This document shows, in pieces, positions 26,984-34,382 of a stretch of DNA of 64,000 bases (within the stretch, counting starts at the first letter, position 1; each line of letters opens with the position of its first letter). The translations under genes were made by a program, and so were the position numbers. Under the pieces are notes generated by a model that saw only the letters and a program-made list of their open reading frames with translations, was not told where the DNA came from and did no database searches. Location: assembly GCA_017510425.1 (NCBI GenBank), contig JAFWNJ010000014.1:37304-101303 (forward strand). Direction: 5' to 3'. Origin of the DNA: Candidatus Saccharimonadota bacterium (lineage in GTDB: Bacteria; Patescibacteriota; Saccharimonadia; Saccharimonadales; Saccharimonadaceae).

Positions 26984-27994
26984 ATGGATTCATACGATGA
27001 GACACTACTGTTTAGAGATGATGACAAAATTTATGTAGCTGATTTTCCCAAAGGCCGCTATATCACTAAAACTTTTACATCTAATGAATTGCCAGAAGAA
27101 GGTGATTTTAAGGTTTCTCCTAAAGTAAGTGTTAGAATTACTTATATCAAAGAAAAAAATGATTTAAGGGGAATAGAAATTAAAAAGATTGGTGGTAAAG
27201 AAAAACAGAGGCTCATCCTTTCTTCTTTTGATTTTAAAATGCTTTTAGCCACATTAAAATTCTTCTCCGAAATAGACTTAGCTTCAGTCGCCAATAAAAG
27301 TTTTATACTCGATGAAAGTATTTTTCAAAACGGTGATTTAAAGAAAATAAAGAAATTTTTATCTACACTTGCCGCTGATCCCGACGGGAGAAAACTATTA
27401 AGTTCTCTGGAAAATGTTACACCATCATTCCTTCAAATGAATCTACTACGCAAACAAAGCACCGAGGTGTTCGACAAATTGTTAAACGATGATAGTTATT
27501 TTAAGTATATTAAAAAGAACAAAAAGATAGGTAAAGATGAAGAGGTTTGGCAAAAATTTTTCACTATTAATGACTGGATTTTAGGTTCAAACGTCATAAA
27601 GGTTTTAGAGAATCGCATTCTAGACGAACATAATGTAACAGATATACCATTTCAGAGTTATGATGGATTTTTAGATATTATTGAATTAAAACTACCAAAT
27701 GCTCGTTTTTGGACCAATGATAATTGTCCAACTTCGGAATTAACATCTGCGATAATGCAGTGTGCTAGATATTTACGTATTGCCGAAAAACAATCTAATA
27801 ATCTTGATAAAAGCGAAGAATTCGGTTGTAAGATAATTAAACCTCGAATCACGCTAATCTATGGAAGATCAAATAATTGGACAAAGGCACAACAAGAGCA
27901 ATTCAGGGTGTTGAATGCTACGCTAACGAATATAACGGTTTTATCCTACGACCACGTATTACTAAGGGCAAATAAAATAGCTGGATTGGCTTGA
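26984..27994 (+). CDS. sduA: Shedu antiphage nuclease SduA (DUF4263)
   Basis: 336 aa. The C-terminal part carries the DUF4263 PD-(D/E)XK pattern: EEVWQKFFTINDWILGSN, then DGFLDIIELKLPNARFW (D, E-x-K) and SAIMQCARYLRIAE with the conserved Gln. The N-terminal half (EEGDFKVSPKVSVRITY; LASVANKSF) is the variable sensor region. Shedu is a single-gene phage defence that cleaves DNA. It follows the Dam-type gene by 29 bp on the same strand and is likely co-transcribed with the RM genes. The stop codon is 4 bp before the right inverted repeat. Confidence 0.85.
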   Translation: MDSYDETLLFRDDDKIYVADFPKGRYITKTFTSNELPEEGDFKVSPKVSVRITYIKEKNDLRGIEIKKIGGKEKQRLILSSFDFKMLLATLKFFSEIDLASVANKSFILDESIFQNGDLKKIKKFLSTLAADPDGRKLLSSLENVTPSFLQMNLLRKQSTEVFDKLLNDDSYFKYIKKNKKIGKDEEVWQKFFTINDWILGSNVIKVLENRILDEHNVTDIPFQSYDGFLDIIELKLPNARFWTNDNCPTSELTSAIMQCARYLRIAEKQSNNLDKSEEFGCKIIKPRITLIYGRSNNWTKAQQEQFRVLNATLTNITVLSYDHVLLRANKIAGLA

Positions 27995-27998
27995 TATA

Positions 27999-28201
27999 TT
28001 TTCCGGTAGCACTGATAGTGGTGTTTTGCCGATGCGTAACTGTTCGCTTGTGCTTCTAGAGAATTGGCGGGCTTGGCGGGGGAAGCCTGCCAATTCTCTG
28101 ATTATTATTCAGATATTTCGCAGGCGGGGCGGGGGCAGCCTACGAAATATCTAGTCATTTTCAGACTCTACAGCGAAATGGTTTCTAGCGGTGTCATATA
28201 A
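27999..28201 (-). repeat. Right 203-bp inverted repeat of the defence cassette
   Basis: Reverse-complement partner of 23635-23837; begins 4 bp after sduA. Its hairpins place runs of G on the plus strand (GGCGGGGCGGGGGCAGCC). Confidence 0.9.
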
Positions 28202-28255
28202 CACACCATCATAACAAAAAACTCTGGATTTTCGCGTAAAAGCGCATTTTTTTCC

Positions 28256-28283
28256 GAGCTTCGCTCGGTGATAAAAAAGTCGC
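28256..28283 (+). repeat. Right direct repeat outside the defence cassette
   Basis: GAGCTTCGCTCGGTGATAAA and following, partner of 23566-23592. On the minus strand it contains CCGAGCGAAGCTCGG followed by A's and lies just past the tRNA 3' end, so it may double as the tRNA terminator. Confidence 0.45.
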
Positions 28284-28319
28284 GCGATGAGCACGGAAAA
28301 TTCAAAACTAGTTCCGAAA

Positions 28320-28405
28320 TGGTGCCCGAGACAGGACTTGAACCTGCACACCAAACGGCATATGCTCCTAAGGCATACGTGTATACCAATTTCACCACTC
28401 GGGCA
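28320..28405 (-). tRNA. tRNA-Leu (anticodon TAG)
   Basis: Minus-strand product starts TGCCCGAGTGGTGAAATTGG and ends GTCTCGGGCACCA with encoded CCA; acceptor TGCCCGA/TCGGGCA intact. Anticodon stem TATGC/GCATA encloses CTTAGGA, giving TAG. Long variable arm (class II), T-loop GTTCAAGTC. 86 nt. Possible insertion landmark for the neighbouring cassette. Confidence 0.95.
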
Positions 28406-28440
28406 TTTGGGATTAATCTTAGTATATCATAAGAACGCAA

Positions 28441-28476
28441 AAAAAGCGAGCCGGCACAGAACCAGGCTCGCTTAAA
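28441..28476 (-). terminator. Hairpin after the LPXTG gene
   Basis: AAGCGAGCC pairs with GGCTCGCTT around a 12-nt loop, 10 bp past the stop of the 28486-29064 gene; on the minus strand it is followed by TTTTTTGC. Confidence 0.7.
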
Positions 28477-28485
28477 ACTTGAAAC

Positions 28486-29064
28486 TTATTTAATTTCAAT
28501 CTCTCTCTTAGCTAGAACGGCAGAAGATAAGAAGGTTGTAAGAGCGCCGGCCATTAATGCAATCGGTAAGACATCTTCTGGTCCAGTCGAAGGTAAATCT
28601 TCGTCAGATTCAGATGCAACCGAGGAACTATTGTTTGATTCAGCATTACTGGATTGCTTATTATCTGTCTTATTATCAGAGGCCCTATCGTTACTTAGAA
28701 TCCCTAGGCCACTCACACTAGAATTGGAATTTCCGTTATTAGAATTGCTAGTTGCGGTAGTATTGCTGTTATCCGAATTAGCTTTTACCTCAGCTTCAGC
28801 CTCAGAGCCGGCTTCAGCCTTAGCATTAGACCCAGCCTCAGAATCATCACTCGTCTCAGAACTATTCTCGGAAGTTAAGCTAATAGCCTCACTATCATCA
28901 GGCTGAGAAATAGCTTCATTCGCCAGGTCGTTTGACAGAGATGATTTCTTAATCGCAACTACGATAATAGCCGCAACAAGCAAAACAATAATCGTAGCAG
29001 CAATAGTGGCCACAATCATTAGTCTACGGCGTTGTTTTTTCTCGGTTTCATCTTGATAATACAT
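28486..29064 (-). CDS. LPXTG-type surface protein with additional N-terminal membrane helix
   Basis: 192 aa from ATG 29064, preceded by AAGGAG; upstream in-frame ATGs lack a ribosome site. Basic N-terminus (KKQRRR), membrane helix LMIVATIAATIIVLLVAAII, then ~110 residues of Ser/Asn/Glu-rich low-complexity sequence. The end has LPSTG, a hydrophobic stretch (VLPIALMAGALTTFLSSAVLA) and KREIEIK, the sortase sorting signal order. No sortase gene is in the window. Likely a flexible wall-attached spacer. Confidence 0.75.
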   Translation of the reverse strand: MYYQDETEKKQRRRLMIVATIAATIIVLLVAAIIVVAIKKSSLSNDLANEAISQPDDSEAISLTSENSSETSDDSEAGSNAKAEAGSEAEAEVKANSDNSNTTATSNSNNGNSNSSVSGLGILSNDRASDNKTDNKQSSNAESNNSSSVASESDEDLPSTGPEDVLPIALMAGALTTFLSSAVLAKREIEIK

Positions 29065-29195
29065 AATAAAACTCCTTCTGATATATATTATACCACACAT
29101 TCCAATAAAAAGCAAACGAAATTATGTAATAAACCCAGAATTATGCAAATCCAGACCTCACTAGATTCAACCAGGCTCACTAGGACCTCAATCAT

Positions 29196-29807
29196 CTAGT
29201 TAATCTTATCTGTTTTCGTATAAATCGAGATAGTAGCCCCAGCATACTTTCTGGTATCCTTCAATAAGAGACCAGATAGTTCTGGTGCCACTCCTGGATG
29301 AGATAGTACCAATACTCCGCCGGCTTTCAGGAAACCAATTAACCTCTCAATACTGCCACTGTTAAACGAATCATATGGCGGGTCAGCCAGAATCAAATCG
29401 AACTGCCGAGCTATACTATAAGATTCAATTTTACTGCGTGTTATCACGGCGCCCATCTCTTGAGAAGAACTTAAACCACACCTAGAAAGCGTATCGCAAG
29501 ATAAATGGTACTCGCCACTAGAGGTCTTAGTAAACCCAAGCGTAATCAAATTATTAGCTATACATCTAACAGGCTCAGAGCCACTATCTACAAAAGATAC
29601 TTCCCTAGCCCCACGAGAAAGAGCCTCCAGCCCGAGCGCGCCACTGCCAGCATAAACATCTAGGACTGTCGCCCCAGATAACGAATCGCCAATCATATTA
29701 AACAGCGCCAGTCTTTCCCTTTCCCCCATGGGGTGAGTTCCGCCACCAGGGGTGGTAATTAAGCGCCCTCTAAATATTCCAGATGTAATTCTTACAGTGT
29801 TGTTCAT
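29196..29807 (-). CDS. rsmD: 16S rRNA (guanine966-N2)-methyltransferase RsmD
   Basis: 203 aa. VRITSGIFRGRLITTPGG is the RsmD N-terminal signature; VLDVYAGSGALGLEALSRGA is motif I and FDLILADPPYDSF the NPPY-like catalytic motif. Methylates G966 of 16S rRNA. Starts 7 bp after recG ends. Confidence 0.93.
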   Translation of the reverse strand: MNNTVRITSGIFRGRLITTPGGGTHPMGERERLALFNMIGDSLSGATVLDVYAGSGALGLEALSRGAREVSFVDSGSEPVRCIANNLITLGFTKTSSGEYHLSCDTLSRCGLSSSQEMGAVITRSKIESYSIARQFDLILADPPYDSFNSGSIERLIGFLKAGGVLVLSHPGVAPELSGLLLKDTRKYAGATISIYTKTDKIN

Positions 29808-29814
29808 ATAACCT

Positions 29815-31872
29815 CTAATTCAATGTCGTAATCTGTTGATACTTGGTGATACCCTCCATCAACTCCTTATATTTTAACAAGTTTTCGGGGGTTTTCAAGA
29901 AACCGTCTACGTCCTTCTGTGCACGTGAAATTAGCTTCGTATCCGATAAGGAAGCAATTTTAAGATCAAGTGCACCGTGCTGCAGGACACCATAGATTTC
30001 ACCCGGTCCACGCAGCTTCAAATCCACTTCGGCCAGATAGAACCCGTCACAGGACTTCTCAAGCTCTCTTAGGCGCCGCGACGACGAGGAGTCCCCAGTA
30101 GTCAACAGATAGCAGTAGGAGTCAGATACACCTCGTCCGACTCTACCACGCAACTGATGAAGCTGGGCCAGACCATATGACTCCGCATTTTCAATCACTA
30201 TCATGGTCGCATTTGGCACATCGACTCCGACCTCTACCACCGTAGTGGAGACGAGGATGTCGATTTCGCCATTTTTAAATCGCTCCATAATGGTATCTTT
30301 CTCTAGTGGTTTCATTTTGCCGTGCAAAAATTCAATTTTCAGCCGAGGAAAAATTTCGCGCAGCTTCTTCGTGCGGTTCTTGACCGATGTTGCCTCTGAG
30401 ACAGTTTTATCTGTATCCTCTATAGCGCGACAAATCCAGTAAATTTGCCGACCATGTGCTTTTGCCCCATGTTCCTTAGCATCTGGGGGCAATAATACCG
30501 TCTCCTGGATTTTAGGGTAGAGTCTTTCCCTGGTATCCGTCTCGGATAAAACAGTGGTCGTAATCGGCTTTCTCCCTGATGGCAACTCATTAAGTATCGA
30601 GACATCCAAATCGCCAAACACTGTTAGCTGGAGGGAGCGCGGGATAGGTGTAGCCGTCATAGCGAGAAGATGAGGTGCGAGGTTGGCTGGCGATTTTAGC
30701 ATTATTTTCTGCCTCTGTTCTACCCCAAATCTGTGCTGCTCGTCGATTATCACCAGATTCAAATTTTTAAACACCGTATCATCAGTTAGTAAAGCATGAG
30801 TCCCGATTACGACATTGACTTCGCCGCTACGAATCCTTGCTTTGATATCATTTTTCCGCTTGGTGGCACCGGTTAATAGTTCAACCTTTACATTAAATTT
30901 TTCAAAAATCTGCAAAAGATTAACATAATGCTGCGAGGCTAGCACCGCGGTAGGAGCCAGCAGTGCAACCTGTCCACCCCCTCTAGCGACCTCGTAGGCG
31001 GCGAGTGTTGCTACCATAGTCTTACCCGAGCCAACATCTCCCTGTAATAGCCGGTTCATTGGTACGACCTTCTCGAGATCCTGGAAGATATCCCAGGCCG
31101 CCCTTCTCTGCGCATTGGTTAGCTTAAACGGTAGATTACTAACAAAGTCCCGTATCAGGGCGTTATCAAATTTAATTGGCGACGCCTTCAACTTGTTATT
31201 CTCTTGGCGATTCAATTTCGAGGCCAGTATCAGTTCAAACAGCTCCTCGTAGGCCAAATAGTCCCTCGCCCGTGCCGCGATTTTAAGTGAACTGGGAAAA
31301 TGCATATAAAACAAAGCCTTCGCCCGCGTACCGTGTGGCACCGAAGGCAGTAAGTCGGGTATCAGGCTAAAGCGATCCCTGGATGCCGTCATCATACGCT
31401 TGAAATCGTGCGATTTTAGTGAACCGTGGGCCTTATATACGGGGTTAAGACCCGTCCTCAGGTCAATGTCAGACACTTCAGCTGCGGCGGGAGACATCAG
31501 GCTGTATCGTCCATTTTTAAGTTCGTAATTACCAGTAAAAAAATATTCCTTATCGGGGGCAAACTGCTTTATTCTGTAACTCTGATTAAACCAAACTACT
31601 TTAATAGCCCCAGTTTGATCATGAATTACACCCTCGGTGATTGAGAGGTTACGGCGCCTTGACCGCCGAGTTGTCAGCGAATCAACCTTGCCCCGCACCA
31701 CAATCTTACCCGGACGAACTTCTGAAATCGAAATCGGAGTTTCGAAAGTTTCGTAATCTCTCGGTAAAGTATAGAAAAAATCCCGCACGGTTCGAATTCC
31801 GTACTTATGAAGTTTCTCTGCGGTTTTCGGCCCAATCCCCTTCAATGTCAGGACATCGTCATCAAGATTCAT
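29815..31872 (-). CDS. recG: ATP-dependent DNA helicase RecG
   Basis: 685 aa, full length. Helix-hairpin-like N-terminus (LKGIGPKTAEKLHKYGIRTV), OB wedge domain, Walker A LLQGDVGSGKTMVATLAA, DEQH box (LVIIDEQHRFGVEQR), motif III MTATPIPRSLQLT and QLRGRVGRG motif VI. Remodels stalled forks and Holliday junctions. TATAAT ends 6 nt before ATG. First gene of a recG-rsmD operon. Confidence 0.96.
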   Translation of the reverse strand: MNLDDDVLTLKGIGPKTAEKLHKYGIRTVRDFFYTLPRDYETFETPISISEVRPGKIVVRGKVDSLTTRRSRRRNLSITEGVIHDQTGAIKVVWFNQSYRIKQFAPDKEYFFTGNYELKNGRYSLMSPAAAEVSDIDLRTGLNPVYKAHGSLKSHDFKRMMTASRDRFSLIPDLLPSVPHGTRAKALFYMHFPSSLKIAARARDYLAYEELFELILASKLNRQENNKLKASPIKFDNALIRDFVSNLPFKLTNAQRRAAWDIFQDLEKVVPMNRLLQGDVGSGKTMVATLAAYEVARGGGQVALLAPTAVLASQHYVNLLQIFEKFNVKVELLTGATKRKNDIKARIRSGEVNVVIGTHALLTDDTVFKNLNLVIIDEQHRFGVEQRQKIMLKSPANLAPHLLAMTATPIPRSLQLTVFGDLDVSILNELPSGRKPITTTVLSETDTRERLYPKIQETVLLPPDAKEHGAKAHGRQIYWICRAIEDTDKTVSEATSVKNRTKKLREIFPRLKIEFLHGKMKPLEKDTIMERFKNGEIDILVSTTVVEVGVDVPNATMIVIENAESYGLAQLHQLRGRVGRGVSDSYCYLLTTGDSSSSRRLRELEKSCDGFYLAEVDLKLRGPGEIYGVLQHGALDLKIASLSDTKLISRAQKDVDGFLKTPENLLKYKELMEGITKYQQITTLN

Positions 31873-31898
31873 ATTAAAATTATACTATCACTTCAGGA

Positions 31899-32573
31899 TT
31901 AGGCAACATCATTATCTACGGTGCCAGAGTGCTCTTTGCGCCATCTAGCAATCTCACCATGGTTGCCAGATAGTAAAACGTCTGGTACTTTCATCCCCCG
32001 AAAATCCTCGGGGCGGGTATATTGCGGGTATTCAAGATTATCCCCCTCGGAGAAAGACTCAATCTCGGCCGATTGTTCACCTCCGAGCACACCAGGAATT
32101 AGCCGCACCACGGAGTCGATTATGATCAGGGCTGGAAGTTCACCGCCAGTTAGGACATATTTCCCAAGCGATATCTTGTAATCCACGATTGACAAAATCC
32201 GCTCATCATAACCCTCATAATGTGGACACAAGATAATAAAATGGGGATTATCCACGTGTTTATCGGCAAAAACCTGTGCGCTTTTTTGATTCCAAATCTC
32301 GCCAACAGGGGTAGGCAAAATTACCTTGGCGCTGGGGTCAGCAGCCTTCACCTGCTCAATGGCATTAAAAACTGGCTCGCATCTAAGCAGCATACCATCG
32401 CCGCCACCGTAAGGGGTGTCATCGACACTCTTATGCGGACCGAGACCAAAATCGCGCAAATTAACAAAATCAAACTCCACTAGGCCTTTCCGTACAGCCT
32501 TCTCCATCATGGAGCTCTGTAAATATGGTTCAACTGCTTCCCTAAACAGCGTAATTATCGTAAACTTAACCAT
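31899..32573 (-). CDS. trmD: tRNA (guanine37-N1)-methyltransferase TrmD
   Basis: 224 aa. ITLFREAVEPYLQSS start, DDTPYGGGDGMLLR, LCPHYEGYDERI and YVLTGGELPALIIIDSVVRLIPGVLG match the SPOUT trefoil-knot enzyme. Methylates G37 of tRNAs with a G36. TATAAT ends 6 nt before ATG and lies beside the sRNA terminator. Confidence 0.96.
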   Translation of the reverse strand: MVKFTIITLFREAVEPYLQSSMMEKAVRKGLVEFDFVNLRDFGLGPHKSVDDTPYGGGDGMLLRCEPVFNAIEQVKAADPSAKVILPTPVGEIWNQKSAQVFADKHVDNPHFIILCPHYEGYDERILSIVDYKISLGKYVLTGGELPALIIIDSVVRLIPGVLGGEQSAEIESFSEGDNLEYPQYTRPEDFRGMKVPDVLLSGNHGEIARWRKEHSGTVDNDVA

Positions 32574-32590
32574 ATCTGTATTATATCACG

Positions 32591-32616
32591 AAAAAACCAT
32601 CTTACGATGGTTTTTT
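32591..32616 (-). terminator. Terminator of candidate sRNA
   Basis: 11-bp stem AAAAAACCATC/GATGGTTTTTT with TTAC-type loop, U-tract in the minus direction. Confidence 0.75.
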
Positions 32617-32734
32617 CCGCTGTTACGCGCCCACCCGCGGGGCACATTTTTTTGTTTTAATCCGCTTTTTATTTTTAATGTAAGTCTCCACACTCCACTA
32701 AAGTCAGTGGAACCCCTGTGAAGCGTACCAGCTT
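32591..32734 (-). ncRNA. Candidate small RNA (~145 nt) upstream of trmD
   Basis: On the minus strand TTGACA (32769-32764), 17-bp spacer and TATTAT (32746-32741) predict a start near 32734. The transcript would contain stem CTTCACA/TGTGGAG enclosing CCACTGACTTTAGTGG, a GC-rich hairpin GCCC/GGGC and an intrinsic terminator AAAAAACCATC/GATGGTTTTTT (32616-32591). No ORF fits. The size suits 6S-like RNA, but I see no diagnostic sequence. Confidence 0.6.
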
Positions 32735-32740
32735 ATACTT

Positions 32741-32769
32741 ATAATAAAGCATAAACTTTAATTTGTCAA
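32741..32769 (-). promoter_or_regulatory. Consensus promoter of candidate sRNA
   Basis: TTGACA, 17 bp, TATTAT on the minus strand in the obgE-trmD intergenic region. Confidence 0.7.
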
Positions 32770-32806
32770 TTATTTTTTTATTGCAAAAATATGTTATAAT
32801 ATTGTT

Positions 32807-34291
32807 ATGTTTGTAGATACAGCCAAAGTGAGTTTAAAAGCGGGTAAAGGCGGAGACGGTGCCGTCTCTTTTCGTCATGAAATCTATATTCCGAAGGGTG
32901 GTCCTGACGGTGGCGATGGTGGCAAAGGCGGCGACATTATTTTCCGAGCCGACCGCAACACTAATACATTGGTCGACTTTCGCTTTACGCCAATACTGAC
33001 CGCAGAGGATGGCAAGAACGGCTCCGGCCAGCGTTCCGCCGGCCGCTCCGGCAAAGACCTCGTCGTCGACGTCCCTGTCGGCACTGTCGTGTATAAAGTC
33101 AGCGAATTAGGTCCTTTTGAGACCATTCGCGACAACGGGAGCGAACTAGCGAGCGAGCCCCGTAACGACGGGCGCGAGCGAAGCGGGTCGAGAAAGGACC
33201 TAATCGCTGACTTAACGCATGATGGTGACGAGGTTGTCGTCGCTCACGGTGGCTCCGGTGGCTTCGGTAACGCCCATTTTAAATCCAGCACCCGCCAGGC
33301 CCCTATTATCGCCGAAGTCGGTGAACCCGGCGAAGAATTCGAGGCCGAACTCGAACTTAAATCCATGGCCGATGTGGGCCTGGTCGGCCTGCCAAATGCC
33401 GGTAAATCTACTTTTCTTTCCGTGGTGTCGAATGCTAAACCCGAAATCGCCGACTATCCCTTCACTACTATTACCCCGAACTTAGGCGTTGCGACTGTTG
33501 ATGACCATGATCTATTAATTGCCGATATTCCGGGTCTGATCGAAGGCGCCTCTGAGGGTAAAGGCCTCGGCCACGATTTCCTTCGTCATGTTGACCGCAC
33601 GACGGTACTGCTTCATCTAATCGATGTCTATAATGACGATGCCGGCGAAGCCTATCAAACCATCCGCAATGAACTCGAAAAATATTCAGATCTCGCCGCC
33701 CGCCCCGAGGTTGTAGCACTGACTAAGTGCGAGGGTGTGGACGAGGATATTATTAAAATGCAAATGTCTTCCATTCTCGCCAAGAACCCCGCCGCCAAAA
33801 TTTTCGCCATCTCGTCCAGCGCCCATCAGGGCTTAACGGAATTATTGAGGGAGCTGAAGCGGGTTTATTTTGAGAGTAAAAGGCAAGTTCGAGAAACAGC
33901 TCATAAGGCATCAGCGACATCTTCTTCTGAGACCCTTTCGCGACAACGGGAGCGAACGGAGCGACTGAGCCCCGTAACGACGGGCGCGAAGGAGCGTGTC
34001 GAAGAAGAACGATGGCGTGATGCCGATTTACCTGTTATTTCGCTTGCCTCAGATGTCCTGAAGGACACCTGGCGAGTCGAAAAACTAGATGACGACCATT
34101 TCAAGGTCACCGGCGAGAAAATCGAAAAATTCGCCCGCAAAACTGACTTAGGTAACTACGCCAGCCTTAACCGCCTCCGCGACATCATGAAAAAAATGGG
34201 CATTCGCGCCGAACTCACCACCCAAGGCGCCAAACCAGATTCGGTCATCCAGATTGCAGGTAAAGAGTTTACTCTGGTCGAAGATTGGTAA
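32807..34291 (+). CDS. obgE: GTPase Obg/CgtA with two palindromic-element insertions
   Basis: 494 aa against ~430 usually. Obg glycine-rich fold first (KGGDGAVSFRHE, PKGGPDGGDGGKGGDI), then G1 GLPNAGKSTFLSV, G2/G3 region and DIPGLIEGASEGKGLG, then the C-terminal OCT domain. Two insertions explain the extra length: one inside the Obg fold (residues ~98-135, SELGPFETIRDNGSELAS onward) and one in the linker before OCT (residues ~368-405). In the first, the conserved Obg text DLIADLT lies in the second arm, and the first arm is its inverted copy. TATAAT ends 6 nt before ATG. Ribosome-assembly GTPase. Confidence 0.93.
   Translation: MFVDTAKVSLKAGKGGDGAVSFRHEIYIPKGGPDGGDGGKGGDIIFRADRNTNTLVDFRFTPILTAEDGKNGSGQRSAGRSGKDLVVDVPVGTVVYKVSELGPFETIRDNGSELASEPRNDGRERSGSRKDLIADLTHDGDEVVVAHGGSGGFGNAHFKSSTRQAPIIAEVGEPGEEFEAELELKSMADVGLVGLPNAGKSTFLSVVSNAKPEIADYPFTTITPNLGVATVDDHDLLIADIPGLIEGASEGKGLGHDFLRHVDRTTVLLHLIDVYNDDAGEAYQTIRNELEKYSDLAARPEVVALTKCEGVDEDIIKMQMSSILAKNPAAKIFAISSSAHQGLTELLRELKRVYFESKRQVRETAHKASATSSSETLSRQRERTERLSPVTTGAKERVEEERWRDADLPVISLASDVLKDTWRVEKLDDDHFKVTGEKIEKFARKTDLGNYASLNRLRDIMKKMGIRAELTTQGAKPDSVIQIAGKEFTLVEDW
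33097..33213. repeat. Palindromic element 1, in frame in obgE (Obg fold)
   Basis: Arm AGTCAGCGAATTAGGTCCTT (33098-33117) is mirrored by AAGGACCTAATCGCTGACT (33194-33212) with one base missing. The core between has CGCGACAACGGGAGCGAAC and GAGCCCCGTAACGACGGGCG. Confidence 0.85.
33907..34024. repeat. Palindromic element 2, in frame in obgE (linker)
   Basis: Arms GGCATCAGCGACATCTTCTT and its imperfect mirror ending GGCGTGATGCC. The core repeats CGCGACAACGGGAGCGAAC and GAGCCCCGTAACGACGGGCG of element 1 but is read in another frame (LSRQRERTERLSPVTTGAKE). Confidence 0.85.
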
Positions 34292-34317
34292 AATAGATAA
34301 CTAATTAGATAGATTTT

Positions 34318-34367
34318 AGGCGGGTGACGGTGCTGAAGGGGGGAAGAAAGCACCGGCAGATCCGCCT
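34318..34367 (+). terminator. Hairpin after obgE with asymmetric internal loop (no U-tract)
   Basis: AGGCGG and CCGCCT, then GGTGAC opposite GGCAGAT, then CGGTGCT/AGCACCG. The bulge GCA followed by G-A opposite G-A is kink-turn-like. The same motif recurs in elements in tdk and the cysteine desulfurase gene. Confidence 0.55.
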
Positions 34368-34382
34368 GAATTGTAATATGGT

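Larger units (their letters stand above)
23635..28201. mobile_element. Inverted-repeat-bounded defence cassette (two MTases, REase, Shedu)
   Basis: 4567 bp bounded by 203-bp inverted repeats with ~98% identity. It holds four genes: a minus-strand methyltransferase, and on the plus strand a probable restriction endonuclease, a Dam-type methyltransferase overlapping it, and a Shedu nuclease. The interior is visibly more A+T-rich than neighbours. No transposase or integrase is inside, so movement would need a helper. Beside it lies tRNA-Leu(TAG). Confidence 0.75.

Noticed and set aside
28168..28440. Minus-strand ORF across tRNA-Leu(TAG)
   Set aside because: Its sequence is the tRNA and its flank read as protein.
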